Shown: one piece after another, positions 46,017 to 53,569 of the stretch
Numbering within the stretch: the first letter of the stretch is position 1
How the letters are laid out: the number at the start of each line of letters is the position of its first letter
DNA from: DASQPA01 sp963757335
GTDB lineage: Bacteria > Acidobacteriota > Thermoanaerobaculia > Multivoradales > UBA5704
DNA length: 64,000 bases
NCBI GenBank assembly: GCA_963757335.1
Contig: CAVWRJ010000008.1
Span: forward strand, 186,001-250,000
Direction of reading: 5' to 3'
Notes under the pieces: generated by a model
The model's input: the letters and a program-made list of their open reading frames with translations, nothing else
Told to the model about the DNA's origin: nothing
Databases searched by the model: none
Program-made: the position numbers and the translations under genes

Positions 46017-47103
46017 CGGTCATCACCTCGGCAATCCATGCATTGTCTGCGCTCCCGACCCGGAAACGCTCGTCGATCGTCACCCCCGGCACCTGCAAAG
46101 TATAGGTGAAACCACCGCCGCCCGCCCGCCGGTCCGCCGGGGGGATCAAAGCCAACCGCTCGCCGCCCTCGCACCCCTCCCAGCGCCAGCCGCCGCCGCA
46201 GTCGCAACCGATCTTCTCGGAGCGAGTGAGCTGGCGGAGGAGCTCGGCCTGGGCGGCGGCGGAGGCGGGGTAGGGGGCGCCGGCGCGGCGATGGTGGAGG
46301 GCGAGGGCGAAGGGGCGGAGCGGGGTGGGGAGCTGGGCGAAGGCCTGACGGGAGATCGAGATGCCGGTCGGGCCGGTCCGCGGCGCCAAGACCTCGTCCA
46401 CGGTCGCCTCGATCCGCCGCCGGGCCCCCGCCGCCCGGGCGGCGAGGCGGGCCAGGCGTTCCGGCAGGCCGGGGTCGGCCGCCACGAGTTTGGGGAGGAG
46501 CTGGTGACGGAGCCGGTTCCGGACCGGTTTGAGGTCGCGGTTGGTGGGATCGTCGACCGCCTGGAGCCCGGCGGCCGCCACCGCTGCGGCGAGGGCGCTC
46601 CGCGGGAGCGCGAGGAGCGGACGGAGGAGACAGCCGTCCACCGGCCGGATGCCGGCGAGGCCGGAGAGGCCGCTGCCGAAGAGGAGGCGCAAGAGCACGG
46701 TCTCGGCCTGATCGTCCCGATGGTGGGCGGTGGCGACGTAGCGGGCGCCGGTCTCCCGGCGGAGGGCAGCGAGCCGCTCGTAGCGCATCCGCCGGCCGGC
46801 GGCCTCCAGGCCCTCCCCGGGCCGGCAGAGAGCGGCGACCTCCCAGCGCTCGGCGACGAAGGGCACCCCCAGGCGAGCGGCGAGGCGGCCGGCGGCCGCG
46901 GCACGCCCGGCGGAGCCGGGATCGAGCCCATGGTCGAGATGGAGGGCGAGAACTTCCAGCGGCCGGCGGCAGGCGAGCTGGGCGAGCCCGGCGAGGAGCG
47001 CCGTCGAGTCGGGGCCGCCTGAGAAGCCGACGACGATCCGGTCTCCGTCGGCGAGCGGGGCGCTCTCCCTGAAGAAATGCTCGAGGATGGAGGACAGGTT
47101 CAT
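45988..47103 (-). CDS. tilS: tRNA(Ile)-lysidine synthase TilS
   Basis: 371 residues from the ATG at 47103 (an in-frame ATG also occurs at 47118). The ATP-pyrophosphatase P-loop is VVGFSGGPDSTALLAGL, followed by LHLDHGLDPGS and RNRLRHQLLP, a TilS signature. It converts C34 of the CAU-anticodon isoleucine tRNA to lysidine, giving it AUA specificity. The C-terminus ends in the repeat DAADAADAA (45991-46022) overlapping hpt. A CAU-anticodon tRNA gene lies just upstream. Confidence 0.94.
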   Translation of the reverse strand: MNLSSILEHFFRESAPLADGDRIVVGFSGGPDSTALLAGLAQLACRRPLEVLALHLDHGLDPGSAGRAAAAGRLAARLGVPFVAERWEVAALCRPGEGLEAAGRRMRYERLAALRRETGARYVATAHHRDDQAETVLLRLLFGSGLSGLAGIRPVDGCLLRPLLALPRSALAAAVAAAGLQAVDDPTNRDLKPVRNRLRHQLLPKLVAADPGLPERLARLAARAAGARRRIEATVDEVLAPRTGPTGISISRQAFAQLPTPLRPFALALHHRRAGAPYPASAAAQAELLRQLTRSEKIGCDCGGGWRWEGCEGGERLALIPPADRRAGGGGFTYTLQVPGVTIDERFRVGSADNAWIAEVMTDAADAADAA

Positions 47104-47419
47104 AGGCTGATGCCGCAAATGACGACAATACCTGATGATGCTGGCGATGATGCTGGCAATGCCGATCAGCGCCGGCGATATCGCCGATCTTGGCAGGCTG
47201 ATGGTGGCGGTGAAGGGATTTGAACCCCTGACACAGCGGATATGAGCCGCTTGCTCTGACCAACTGAGCTACACCGCCTGGAGCGAAGATGAGAGCCGAC
47301 CGCCAGGGGCGGTCCGCTGTCGCGCGGGGATTATAGCGCGGAGTGACGAGGAGACCAACGTCCGCGCCTCGCCTGGGAGCGCCGGCGGCCTGCCGGGGCG
47401 CTCCCAGGGGCACGGACGC
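47104..47419. other. intergenic stretch around the CAT tRNA
   Basis: Between tilS and the ArsR gene. It holds the tRNA and, at about 47135-47190, a run of near-9-bp units such as GATGATGCTGGC and GGCGATATCGCC. Nothing else looks coding. The 3' side of the tRNA has no clear T-run. Confidence 0.6.
47202..47278 (-). tRNA. tRNA with CAT anticodon (probably elongator Met; tRNA-Ile2 possible)
   Basis: Minus-strand cloverleaf of 74 bases plus encoded CCA (47202-47204). Acceptor GGCGGTG pairs with CACCGCC; anticodon stem AGCGG/CCGCT holds loop CTCATAT; T arm is AGGGG TTCAAAT CCCTT. CAT is used by elongator Met and by the isoleucine tRNA that TilS modifies. The overall sequence looks like elongator Met. 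It is separated from tilS by a short repeat-rich stretch. Confidence 0.92.
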
Positions 47420-47743
47420 TTAGCGGAGGACTTCCTGGCAGCTTCTGAACTGGCCGAAGAACTCCTGCATGGAGGTCGACAGGGCGGGCTCGTTCAGGCG
47501 ATAGATGACGTTCTGCCCCTGGCGCTGGTCGAGGACCAGGTCCGCCTCTTTGAGCACCGAGAGATGGCGCGAGATCGTCGGCTGCGAGAGATTGAAGTTG
47601 CCGACGATTTCGCCGACCGTGCGCTGGTGGTTCTCCAGGAGGCGCAAGATCTCCTGGCGGGTGCCGTCCGACAACGCCTTGAAAACCTTGGTCAGGTGAC
47701 GCTCCTCACGAAACCCCTGATTGCTGCGGTCGAGATTGGCCAT
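47420..47743 (-). CDS. ArsR/SmtB-family transcriptional regulator
   Basis: 107 residues. A winged-helix domain is seen in VFKALSDGTRQEILRLLENH, then VGEIVGNFNLSQPTISRHLS and QRQGQNVIYRLNEPAL. The family represses genes until a metal or other signal is bound, but the usual Cys metal sites in helix 3 (ELCVCDL) are missing here. Only one Cys near the C-terminus is present. A strong inverted repeat lies 120 bases upstream and may be its operator. It is a single gene. Confidence 0.88.
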   Translation of the reverse strand: MANLDRSNQGFREERHLTKVFKALSDGTRQEILRLLENHQRTVGEIVGNFNLSQPTISRHLSVLKEADLVLDQRQGQNVIYRLNEPALSTSMQEFFGQFRSCQEVLR

Positions 47744-47861
47744 AACCTTCTATTGTCTCCTTTGAGGTAGCCCGTTTCCGTACCGTGCCCTCTGTATGAC
47801 CGAATTGTAACCTCAATCGAGTTGAAGGAAAGTTGGCAATGCGCTCATGTGTACCCAACTC

Positions 47862-47882
47862 TGTGCTCACAAACTGAGCACA
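47862..47882. promoter_or_regulatory. operator-like inverted repeat
   Basis: TGTGCTCA-CAAAC-TGAGCACA is a perfect 8-bp inverted repeat with a five-base spacer. It lies 119 bases upstream of the ArsR-family start codon in an AT-rich setting. A related half-site GCGCTCATGTG lies nearby at about 47841. Binding by the ArsR protein itself is an inference. Confidence 0.5.
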
Positions 47883-47942
47883 CACGTGCAAACTTCTCTA
47901 TAACTGAAATTTAGGGGCACAACCGAGGTTGTCACCAGGGCG

Positions 47943-47975
47943 AAAAAAGAAGAGGCTCCGGAAACCCGGAGCCTC
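47943..47975 (-). terminator. rho-independent terminator after SOD gene
   Basis: On the minus strand GAGGCTCCGG pairs with CCGGAGCCTC across a four-base loop and is followed by TTCTTTTTT. It ends the SOD transcript 28 bases after its stop. Confidence 0.9.
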
Positions 47976-48002
47976 TGGTAAGCGCTTACAGCAGTAGGAG
48001 TT

Positions 48003-48611
48003 CTAGCCGCGGGCCTGTTGGTAGCGCTTTTCGACCGCCGACCAGTTGACGGTATTCCACCAGGCGGTGAGGTAATCCGGGCGGCGATTCTGGTATTTCA
48101 GGTAGTAGGCGTGCTCCCAGACGTCGACGCCGAGGATGGGGGTCTTCCCCTCCATCAGGGGGCTGTCCTGGTTGGGCCGCGCCACGACGTCGAGCTTGCC
48201 GTCGGCGAGCACCAGCCAGCCCCAGCCGGAGCCGAACTGGTTGGTCGCCGCGTTGTTGACCTTCTCCTTCAGGCTGTCGAAGCTGCCGAAGACCTCCTGG
48301 ATCGCCTGGGCGACGGTGCCGGTCGGCTGGCCCCCGCCGCCGGGCCCCATGATCTCCCAGAAGAGGCTGTGGTTGGCATGGCCGCCGCCGTTGTTCCGTA
48401 CGGCGGTGCGGATCCCCTCGGGCACCGAGTTGATGTCCTTGAGGATCTCCTCGACCTTCTTCTTCTGCAGCCCCTCGTGCCCTTCGAGCGCGGCGTTCAG
48501 CTTGCTCACATAGGCGGCGTGGTGCTTGTCGTGGTGGATCTCCATGGTCTTGGCGTCGACGTGGGGCTCCAGGGCGTCGAAAGCGTAGGGTAGAGGCGGT
48601 ACTTCGAACAT
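48003..48611 (-). CDS. sodA: Fe/Mn superoxide dismutase
   Basis: 202 residues. It begins FEVPPLPYAFDALEPHVDAK and has metal ligands His in MEIHHDKHHAAYV, His in NHSLFWEIMGPGG, Asp/His in GVDVWEHAYYLKYQNRR. It removes superoxide in the cytoplasm. Distinguishing Fe from Mn type needs structure-based comparison; the GPGGGG region and QFGSGWGWLVL favour Mn or cambialistic forms. The start is the ATG at 48611. It is a single gene with its own terminator. Confidence 0.95.
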   Translation of the reverse strand: MFEVPPLPYAFDALEPHVDAKTMEIHHDKHHAAYVSKLNAALEGHEGLQKKKVEEILKDINSVPEGIRTAVRNNGGGHANHSLFWEIMGPGGGGQPTGTVAQAIQEVFGSFDSLKEKVNNAATNQFGSGWGWLVLADGKLDVVARPNQDSPLMEGKTPILGVDVWEHAYYLKYQNRRPDYLTAWWNTVNWSAVEKRYQQARG

Positions 48612-48848
48612 CGGGGCTTCCCTCCTTCTGGGATCCTTCTGGGGTCAAGGTGGCACGACTGCGGGAGTTGCCGGGCCGGCGGGAAAAACACGGGCGGCCC
48701 GGACGGCCGCGGCGGGCGCGTACGAGAGGCGCGATGGAGGCTATCGATGCGTCGATGGGGCAGAACTGGACGGGCCCACGCCTCCCACGCCCGGCATGGG
48801 ATTGTGCCACGAATGGCAACGGGTGGGGAAACGGAGGGGTGGGGCGGG

Positions 48849-49004
48849 CTAGCGCAGCTTCTCTTCGACGAACTCGACGTGCTTCCTGACCTTGGGATCG
48901 TACTTCTTCATCCGCAGCTTCTCGGTCGAGAGCTTCTTGTTCTTGTCGGTCGTGTAGAAGTAGCCCGTTCCGGCGGACGAGACCAGCTTGATCTTCTCGC
49001 GCAT
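48849..49004 (-). CDS. rpmG: 50S ribosomal protein L33
   Basis: 51 residues. The sequence MREKIKLVSSAGTGYFYTT, then KNKKLSTEKLRMKKYDPKVR is L33 without zinc-binding Cys pairs. GGAG lies just upstream. It lies directly downstream of the tRNA-Asp gene on the same strand, a common kind of grouping for ribosomal protein and tRNA genes. Confidence 0.95.
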   Translation of the reverse strand: MREKIKLVSSAGTGYFYTTDKNKKLSTEKLRMKKYDPKVRKHVEFVEEKLR

Positions 49005-49056
49005 GCTGCCAACTCCTGGCCGCGGCGTTCGCGGCGGGGGTAGAAGAAACGATGAA

Positions 49057-49133
<77 letters not shown>

Positions 49134-49174
49134 GCAAGGTCGATGGGAGCGGAGGAGGCTTACACCCTCACTCT

Positions 49175-49250
49175 TGGTGGGAGGTGAGGGATTTGAACCC
49201 GCGACCCCCTGCGTGTAAGGCAGGTGCTCTAACCGCTGAGCTAACCTCCC
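49175..49250 (-). tRNA. tRNA-Val (TAC)
   Basis: Minus-strand cloverleaf with encoded CCA. Acceptor GGGAGGT pairs with ACCTCCC, anticodon stem CCTGC/GCAGG holds loop CTTACAC, and the T arm is present. It lies 41 bases from tRNA-Asp and 82 bases from the AlbA_2-type gene. Confidence 0.95.
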
Positions 49251-49331
49251 CGCCGCCGAAGAGCGCACATAGTATGCACGGGGTGGGGGGCAAGTCAACT
49301 GCGCGGAGCCGGCCGCAGCGAGGTTCCGGGT

Positions 49332-50660
49332 CTAGACGCCCTGCCCCTCTTGCATCTTCCGCTCATAGCGCCGGAGCGCGTTCAAGACTTCGTACCGGGG
49401 GTGTACCGGCAGGGTGACCCGGAAGTAGGTACGCTCCTCGTCGAAATCGAAGCGGGCCTCGGGCGAGCCGTTCTCCCGCATCCGGCGTCGGATCTTGGGG
49501 ATGCCGGTGCCGCGCCCCTCGGCCAAACGGAGCTCTTTCAAGAGATCTCCGATGCGCCGGTTGCGCGCCGGAACGGGTGGCAGGGTGTGACCGGGTTCGA
49601 AGTGCTGGTGTTGGATGCCGGGGACCGGTCCCGGGTAGCTCGTGATCTCCATGCGATTCGGGTAAAGATAGATCTTGACCGGCTCGGGCGGCCCTTCGTA
49701 GCTGCGGTGATAGAGGGCATTGGCGATCGCCTCCTCCATGGCCGCGTAAGGATAAGGTGAGGTCCTCTCGACCTCGGCACGGCCTGGGATCTTCTGCACC
49801 AGGGTCCCGCCCAGGCTGTCCAGGTAGCGGAGGGAATCCTGGATCTGAGTTGAGATAGGACCGCGGAAGACCCTCTCTTCGAGCAGGTCGCCGCCTGCGT
49901 CGTCCCCGAATTGGACCACCTCCGTGCGGGCTCCCCTGAAGAACCGGTCGGGGTCTTCGTTGAAGAACATCAGTGCGACGTTCCGGGGCACCTCGTGCGA
50001 ATTGACCTTCATCAGCAGGTTCATCTGCCGATAGAGCTGATGCTCGTCTCCCGGGCCGGCACTGTTGAGCAGCTCGCTCCGGACGTCGTGGAGAAAGCGT
50101 CGCACCAGGATAGGCGAGAGGTCTTCTATTCGAGCTTCCAGGTTGCGGCGGTCATCGAATGGGACTTTGGCGGCGGCCTCGAAGAGCTGGCGCCGGGTAT
50201 CCCCATTGGCCTGAATCGTTTCGGGCCCACGCCGGACGTAATAGTGGCGGGGGCTGGCTTTGGCGCTTACGTCCTCTGGTGCTTGGTAGGGGCGAGTGTC
50301 CCCTCCGGGGGCGAAGACGACGAGGATCGGTACGTCTCGATGGAGGACGGCAGAGACGAGAGGCTGATAGGCCGGCTCGATCTTCTGGCAGGCACCACGA
50401 ATCTCCTTCTGTACCCGTTCAAGGTTGACGTCCGCGAGGCCGACAGGGGGTAGTACGGCTCTCCCCTGCTCCTCGGATATTCCGAGGACGACGTAGCCCC
50501 CTCCCAGGTTGAGGAGGTCGTTGGCAAAGGCGCACACCGTGCGCACCACCTGCGCCTTGGTCGGCTCGGACCAGGTCGTCTTGAACTCGATCCGGTTGCT
50601 CTCGATGGACCTGCCTTGGAGTAGATCTTCGAGATTGATCGGAAGTCCGTCGAGCTCCAT
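49332..50660 (-). CDS. AlbA_2/Schlafen-type DNA-binding protein with GHKL-like ATPase C-terminal region
   Basis: 442 residues. The N-terminal domain begins ESNRIEFKTTWSEPTKAQVV and contains LGGGYVVLGISEEQG, the AlbA_2 (Schlafen-like) pattern. The C-terminal part has MEEAIANALYHRSYEGPPEP, YPNRMEITSYPGPVPG and EGRGTGIPKIRRRMRENG, typical of the ATPase_c_4 domain found in these predicted regulators. Members act as transcriptional regulators or in phage defence. It sits alone at a tRNA pair, where mobile islands often insert, and its composition looks less GC-rich than its neighbours. Confidence 0.88.
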   Translation of the reverse strand: MELDGLPINLEDLLQGRSIESNRIEFKTTWSEPTKAQVVRTVCAFANDLLNLGGGYVVLGISEEQGRAVLPPVGLADVNLERVQKEIRGACQKIEPAYQPLVSAVLHRDVPILVVFAPGGDTRPYQAPEDVSAKASPRHYYVRRGPETIQANGDTRRQLFEAAAKVPFDDRRNLEARIEDLSPILVRRFLHDVRSELLNSAGPGDEHQLYRQMNLLMKVNSHEVPRNVALMFFNEDPDRFFRGARTEVVQFGDDAGGDLLEERVFRGPISTQIQDSLRYLDSLGGTLVQKIPGRAEVERTSPYPYAAMEEAIANALYHRSYEGPPEPVKIYLYPNRMEITSYPGPVPGIQHQHFEPGHTLPPVPARNRRIGDLLKELRLAEGRGTGIPKIRRRMRENGSPEARFDFDEERTYFRVTLPVHPRYEVLNALRRYERKMQEGQGV

Positions 50661-50734
50661 TCCCCCATCCTTTCGCTCCGCCGGCTGCAGCGCTCTGGGA
50701 GTCTAGCAGGGCCGGGGGAAGGTTCCCCGGGCCC

Positions 50735-52222
50735 TCAGTGCGCGGCGTAGCCGAGCGCTTCGAGCTGCTTCCTGAGCTCCTCGGGGACCGCCTGCTGGTG
50801 CAGGCGGTTCGACATCCCGGCGAAGCGGCGGTGGAGGCGCTGCTTTAGATCGGCGACCCGGGCGGGCTCGCTGCCGGCTAAGTTCTTGGTCTCGCCGGGG
50901 TCGTGGGCGAGGTCGTAGAGCTCCTCTCTGGCGATGGGGAACTGGTGGCCGGGAGGGGCGTTGGGGATGCAGATGGGGTCGAAGCCAGCCGGGTTGTCGA
51001 CCAGCTTCCAGCCGTCGACGAGCGCGGTGTGGACGGGGGCCGCCCCGTACTCCGAGAAGGCCGGCTTTCCCGCCCCTCCCGCCCCGGGCCGTTCGAGGTA
51101 GGGGGTGAGGGCCTGGCCGTGCAGCTCGCGCGGCGGGGCCACCCCCACGAGATCGAGGAGGGTCGGGGCGACGTCGATCAGCTCGACCGTCTGCGGCACG
51201 ACGGCTCCACCCGCCCCGCCCGATCCCGACGGAAAGAGGCCGGGCGCGGCGAAGCCGAGCGGAACGTGGAGGGCGTTCTGGTAGACGGAGCAGGAGTGGT
51301 AGAGGTAGCCGTTGTGGGCGTAGAGCTCCTCGCCGTGATCGGAGAGGAAGACGATCAGGGTGTGCTCCAGCCGGCCGGCCGCCTTGAGGCCGTCGAGGAG
51401 CGTCCCCACATGATTGTCGCTCCCCAGGATGGCGGCGTCGTAGAGGGCGTTCAAGTGAATGACGTCGCGGGCGTCGAGCGGCTTCCTCTGGGTCATCACC
51501 GGGTCGAGCCGCCAGTGCTTGGGCCCCAGCTCGCCCTCGTAGCCGGGGTCGAAGAGCTTCCCCGCCGCGTCCCCCCCGTTGTAGTAGGGGGAGTGGGCGC
51601 CGAAGAGGTGCACCCAGAGGAAGAAGGGGGCGCTTCCTTTAGGAGCGGTAGGAGCGGCCGGAGAGGCCGGCGTCGCGGCCGCCCAGTCGAGGGCGCGGCG
51701 GATGGTCTTGCCGTCCTGGCCGGCGCTACAGGCGAAGTCGTCCCAGCCCTGGTGGTTGGCCTGGCACATGTTCGAGAGGAAGGCCGAGGTGTGATAGCCC
51801 GCCCCGTGGAGGAGCTTGGGGAGGGTGGGGAGGTCGTCGGGGAAGCCGTAGCCGTTCTCGGAGACCCCGTGGGCGCTCGGATAGAGCCCGGTCAGGACCG
51901 AGGCGAGCGAGGGCCAGGTGGCGGCCCGCTGCGACATCGCCCCGTCGAACCGGATGCCGGAGGCGAGGAGGGCGTCCATCCGCGGGCTCGTCGCCTGGCG
52001 CGCCCGGTAGCCGTAGGCCCCCAGGTGGTCGGCGCGGAGAGTGTCGACCGAGAGCAGCAGCACGTTCCACCCCCGGGCCGCCCCGGAGAGCCGCCGAGGT
52101 TTCGCGCCCGCCTGTCCCTCCCGTCCGTCCTTTCCTTCCAGGCTCCCGTTCTTTCCCCGCGGCCCGCAGCCGAGCAGGAGGGTGGGGACCAGGAGGAGGA
52201 CGGAGAGGAGACGGGCGCGCAT
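50735..52222 (-). CDS. exported sulfatase-fold hydrolase lacking the formylglycine site
   Basis: 495 residues. The N-terminus looks like a lipoprotein signal (LLLGCGPRG). The alkaline-phosphatase/sulfatase fold is seen in VLLLSVDTLRADHLGAYGY, then GLYPSAHGVSENGYGFPDD and FLSDHGEELYAHNGYLYHS. In true sulfatases the active-site motif is [CS]xPxR; here the segment is AATWPSLASVLTG, with Thr and Leu at the Cys and Arg positions. It may therefore be a phosphodiesterase-like or inactive member. The in-frame repeat ASPAAPTAPKGS lies near 51640-51670. Confidence 0.82.
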   Translation of the reverse strand: MRARLLSVLLLVPTLLLGCGPRGKNGSLEGKDGREGQAGAKPRRLSGAARGWNVLLLSVDTLRADHLGAYGYRARQATSPRMDALLASGIRFDGAMSQRAATWPSLASVLTGLYPSAHGVSENGYGFPDDLPTLPKLLHGAGYHTSAFLSNMCQANHQGWDDFACSAGQDGKTIRRALDWAAATPASPAAPTAPKGSAPFFLWVHLFGAHSPYYNGGDAAGKLFDPGYEGELGPKHWRLDPVMTQRKPLDARDVIHLNALYDAAILGSDNHVGTLLDGLKAAGRLEHTLIVFLSDHGEELYAHNGYLYHSCSVYQNALHVPLGFAAPGLFPSGSGGAGGAVVPQTVELIDVAPTLLDLVGVAPPRELHGQALTPYLERPGAGGAGKPAFSEYGAAPVHTALVDGWKLVDNPAGFDPICIPNAPPGHQFPIAREELYDLAHDPGETKNLAGSEPARVADLKQRLHRRFAGMSNRLHQQAVPEELRKQLEALGYAAH

Positions 52223-52251
52223 CGGGGTCGGGATTGTAGTCCATGAACGGG

Positions 52252-52279
52252 GGATGCCGGAGGATGCCGGAGGATGCCA
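52252..52279. repeat. 10-bp tandem repeat
   Basis: GGATGCCGGA occurs three times in a row (last copy imperfect) between the divergent sulfatase-fold and ECF sigma genes. It is too short to be more than a slippage product or a weak regulatory cluster. Confidence 0.6.
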
Positions 52280-52398
52280 GTTGATACCGGTGTGATATCC
52301 TTTTCTCTCCCCTTGCCAGGCGGGCCGTTCGGCCCGCGTCGTAGCTTTTTCTCTTTCGCTCTCTGCGCCTCCGCTCCCTTTCGCGAAAGGAGCGGAGC

Positions 52399-53067
52399 GT
52401 GGCGGGAACTGCTGGAACGATGGCGGGGCCTCGGCCCGGGAGGCGGGTCCGGGGTCTCCCCGGCGGCGAGGAAGTCGTGCGGCACTACGGTAGGCGCCTG
52501 GAGGCGAAGGCGCGGCGGTTCCTCGTGCAGTTCGGCCTGGCGCCGCGGGCCGAGCAGGTGCAGGAGGTGATGCAGGAGGTCTACTGCCGGCTGCTCGACC
52601 GCGACGGGCTGAACGCCTGCCGTGCGGCGAACGAGGCGCAGGCGGTCACCTATCTCTTCCGGGTGGTCGAGAGCGTCGTCGTCGACCAGCTGCGTCACTT
52701 GAGGGCCGCCAAGCGCGGCGGTGGCCGGCACCGGCCCCTGCCGAGCGCCGAGGAGCGCCGCCTCGTGGAGAGCAAGATCGACCCCGGCGGGACCCCGGAG
52801 GACCGGCTGCTCGCCGCCGAGCGCCGGCGGCTCGTCCTCGCCCACTGGCGGGCCATCGGCCGCGAGATGCAGGGCGAGCGCAACCTCCACATCCTGCGAC
52901 TGGCGCTGATCGAGGGCTGGTCGAGCCGCGAGATCGGCCGCACCCACAAGCTCGCCCCGAGCAGCGTCGACACCGTCGTCCATCGCCTCCGCCGGCGCCT
53001 CTCCGAGGATGGCTTCGACCTGCCCCGGCGGCCGCCGAGCCCCTCCCACAAGCCCCAGAGGCGCTGA
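52399..53067 (+). CDS. ECF-type RNA polymerase sigma factor, divergent type
   Basis: 222 residues with a GTG start and AAAGGAG upstream. Region 2 is in APRAEQVQEVMQEVYCRLLD and VTYLFRVVESVVVDQLRHLR; region 4 is in LRLALIEGWSSREIGRTHKL and SSVDTVVHRLRRRLSEDGF. It lacks a visible anti-sigma partner. It is followed at once by the 21-bp repeat array, and its long basic C-terminal tail (RRPPSPSHKPQRR) is unusual. Regulon unknown. Confidence 0.82.
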   Translation: MAGTAGTMAGPRPGRRVRGLPGGEEVVRHYGRRLEAKARRFLVQFGLAPRAEQVQEVMQEVYCRLLDRDGLNACRAANEAQAVTYLFRVVESVVVDQLRHLRAAKRGGGRHRPLPSAEERRLVESKIDPGGTPEDRLLAAERRRLVLAHWRAIGREMQGERNLHILRLALIEGWSSREIGRTHKLAPSSVDTVVHRLRRRLSEDGFDLPRRPPSPSHKPQRR

Positions 53068-53569
53068 CTCTAAAGACTCGGACCGGTGGCGGGCCTTGCG
53101 GACGCCATCGGGAAGCTCCCGGACGGCGCGTAGAGTCCTCCGGACGCCGTTCGAGACCTCCCGGACGGCGTTCGAGACCTCCCGGACGGAGTTTGAGTCC
53201 TCCCGGACGGCGTTTGAGACCTCCCGGAAGCCGTTTGAGACCTCCCGGAGGCCGTTCGAGACCTCCCGGACGCCGTCTGGGACCTCCCGGACAGCTTTTG
53301 GAACTTCCGGAACCCGTAGAAAGTCCTCCGGAACTCATGGGAAGTCTTTAAAAACTCGTGGAAAGTCTTCCGGATCTCGTGAAAAGTCTTTAAAAACTCA
53401 TGGGAAGTCCTTTAAAACGCCTGGAAAGTCTTCTGGCGCTCGTGGAAAGTCCTCGGGAACTCGTGGAAAGTCCTCGGAAACCCCTTGAAAGTCCTCGGCC
53501 AAGCCTGCCGGCGACCGAAAAAGGGTGCCAGGTGACCGTGAACCGCCGGCCGGGATATCATCCCGGATC
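53068..53569. other. non-coding region filled by a 21-bp tandem array
   Basis: About 500 bases between the ECF sigma gene and the histone-deacetylase-like gene. Most of it is the 21-bp array at 53115-53500. Both strands stay open because of the period, giving artificial heptapeptide repeats. I see no gene and no strong hairpin. Confidence 0.65.
53115..53500. repeat. 21-bp tandem repeat array, about 18 units
   Basis: Units start every 21 bases from 53115 on, keyed by CTCCCGG (53179, 53200, 53221, 53242, 53263, 53284, and similar). The first half reads CTCCCGGACGGCGTTTGAG, and the second half drifts to GTGGAAAGTCCTCGGAACTC, with no change of phase. Sequence drift along the array means copies are old or under weak selection. 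Period equals two turns of B-DNA, so all units present the same face. Confidence 0.85.

Larger units (their letters stand above)
47744..48002. other. intergenic region with operator-like palindrome and SOD terminator
   Basis: This 259-base region is unusually AT-rich for the window. It contains the palindromes at 47862-47882 and 47916-47930, and the terminator of the SOD gene at 47943-47975. Both flanking genes are on the minus strand, so the promoter of the ArsR gene lies here. No gene is visible. Confidence 0.6.

Noticed and set aside
53115..53500. Heptapeptide-repeat protein encoded by the second array
   Set aside because: Open frames on both strands come from a period that is a multiple of three. 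No start signal, and the sequence drifts without keeping amino acids.
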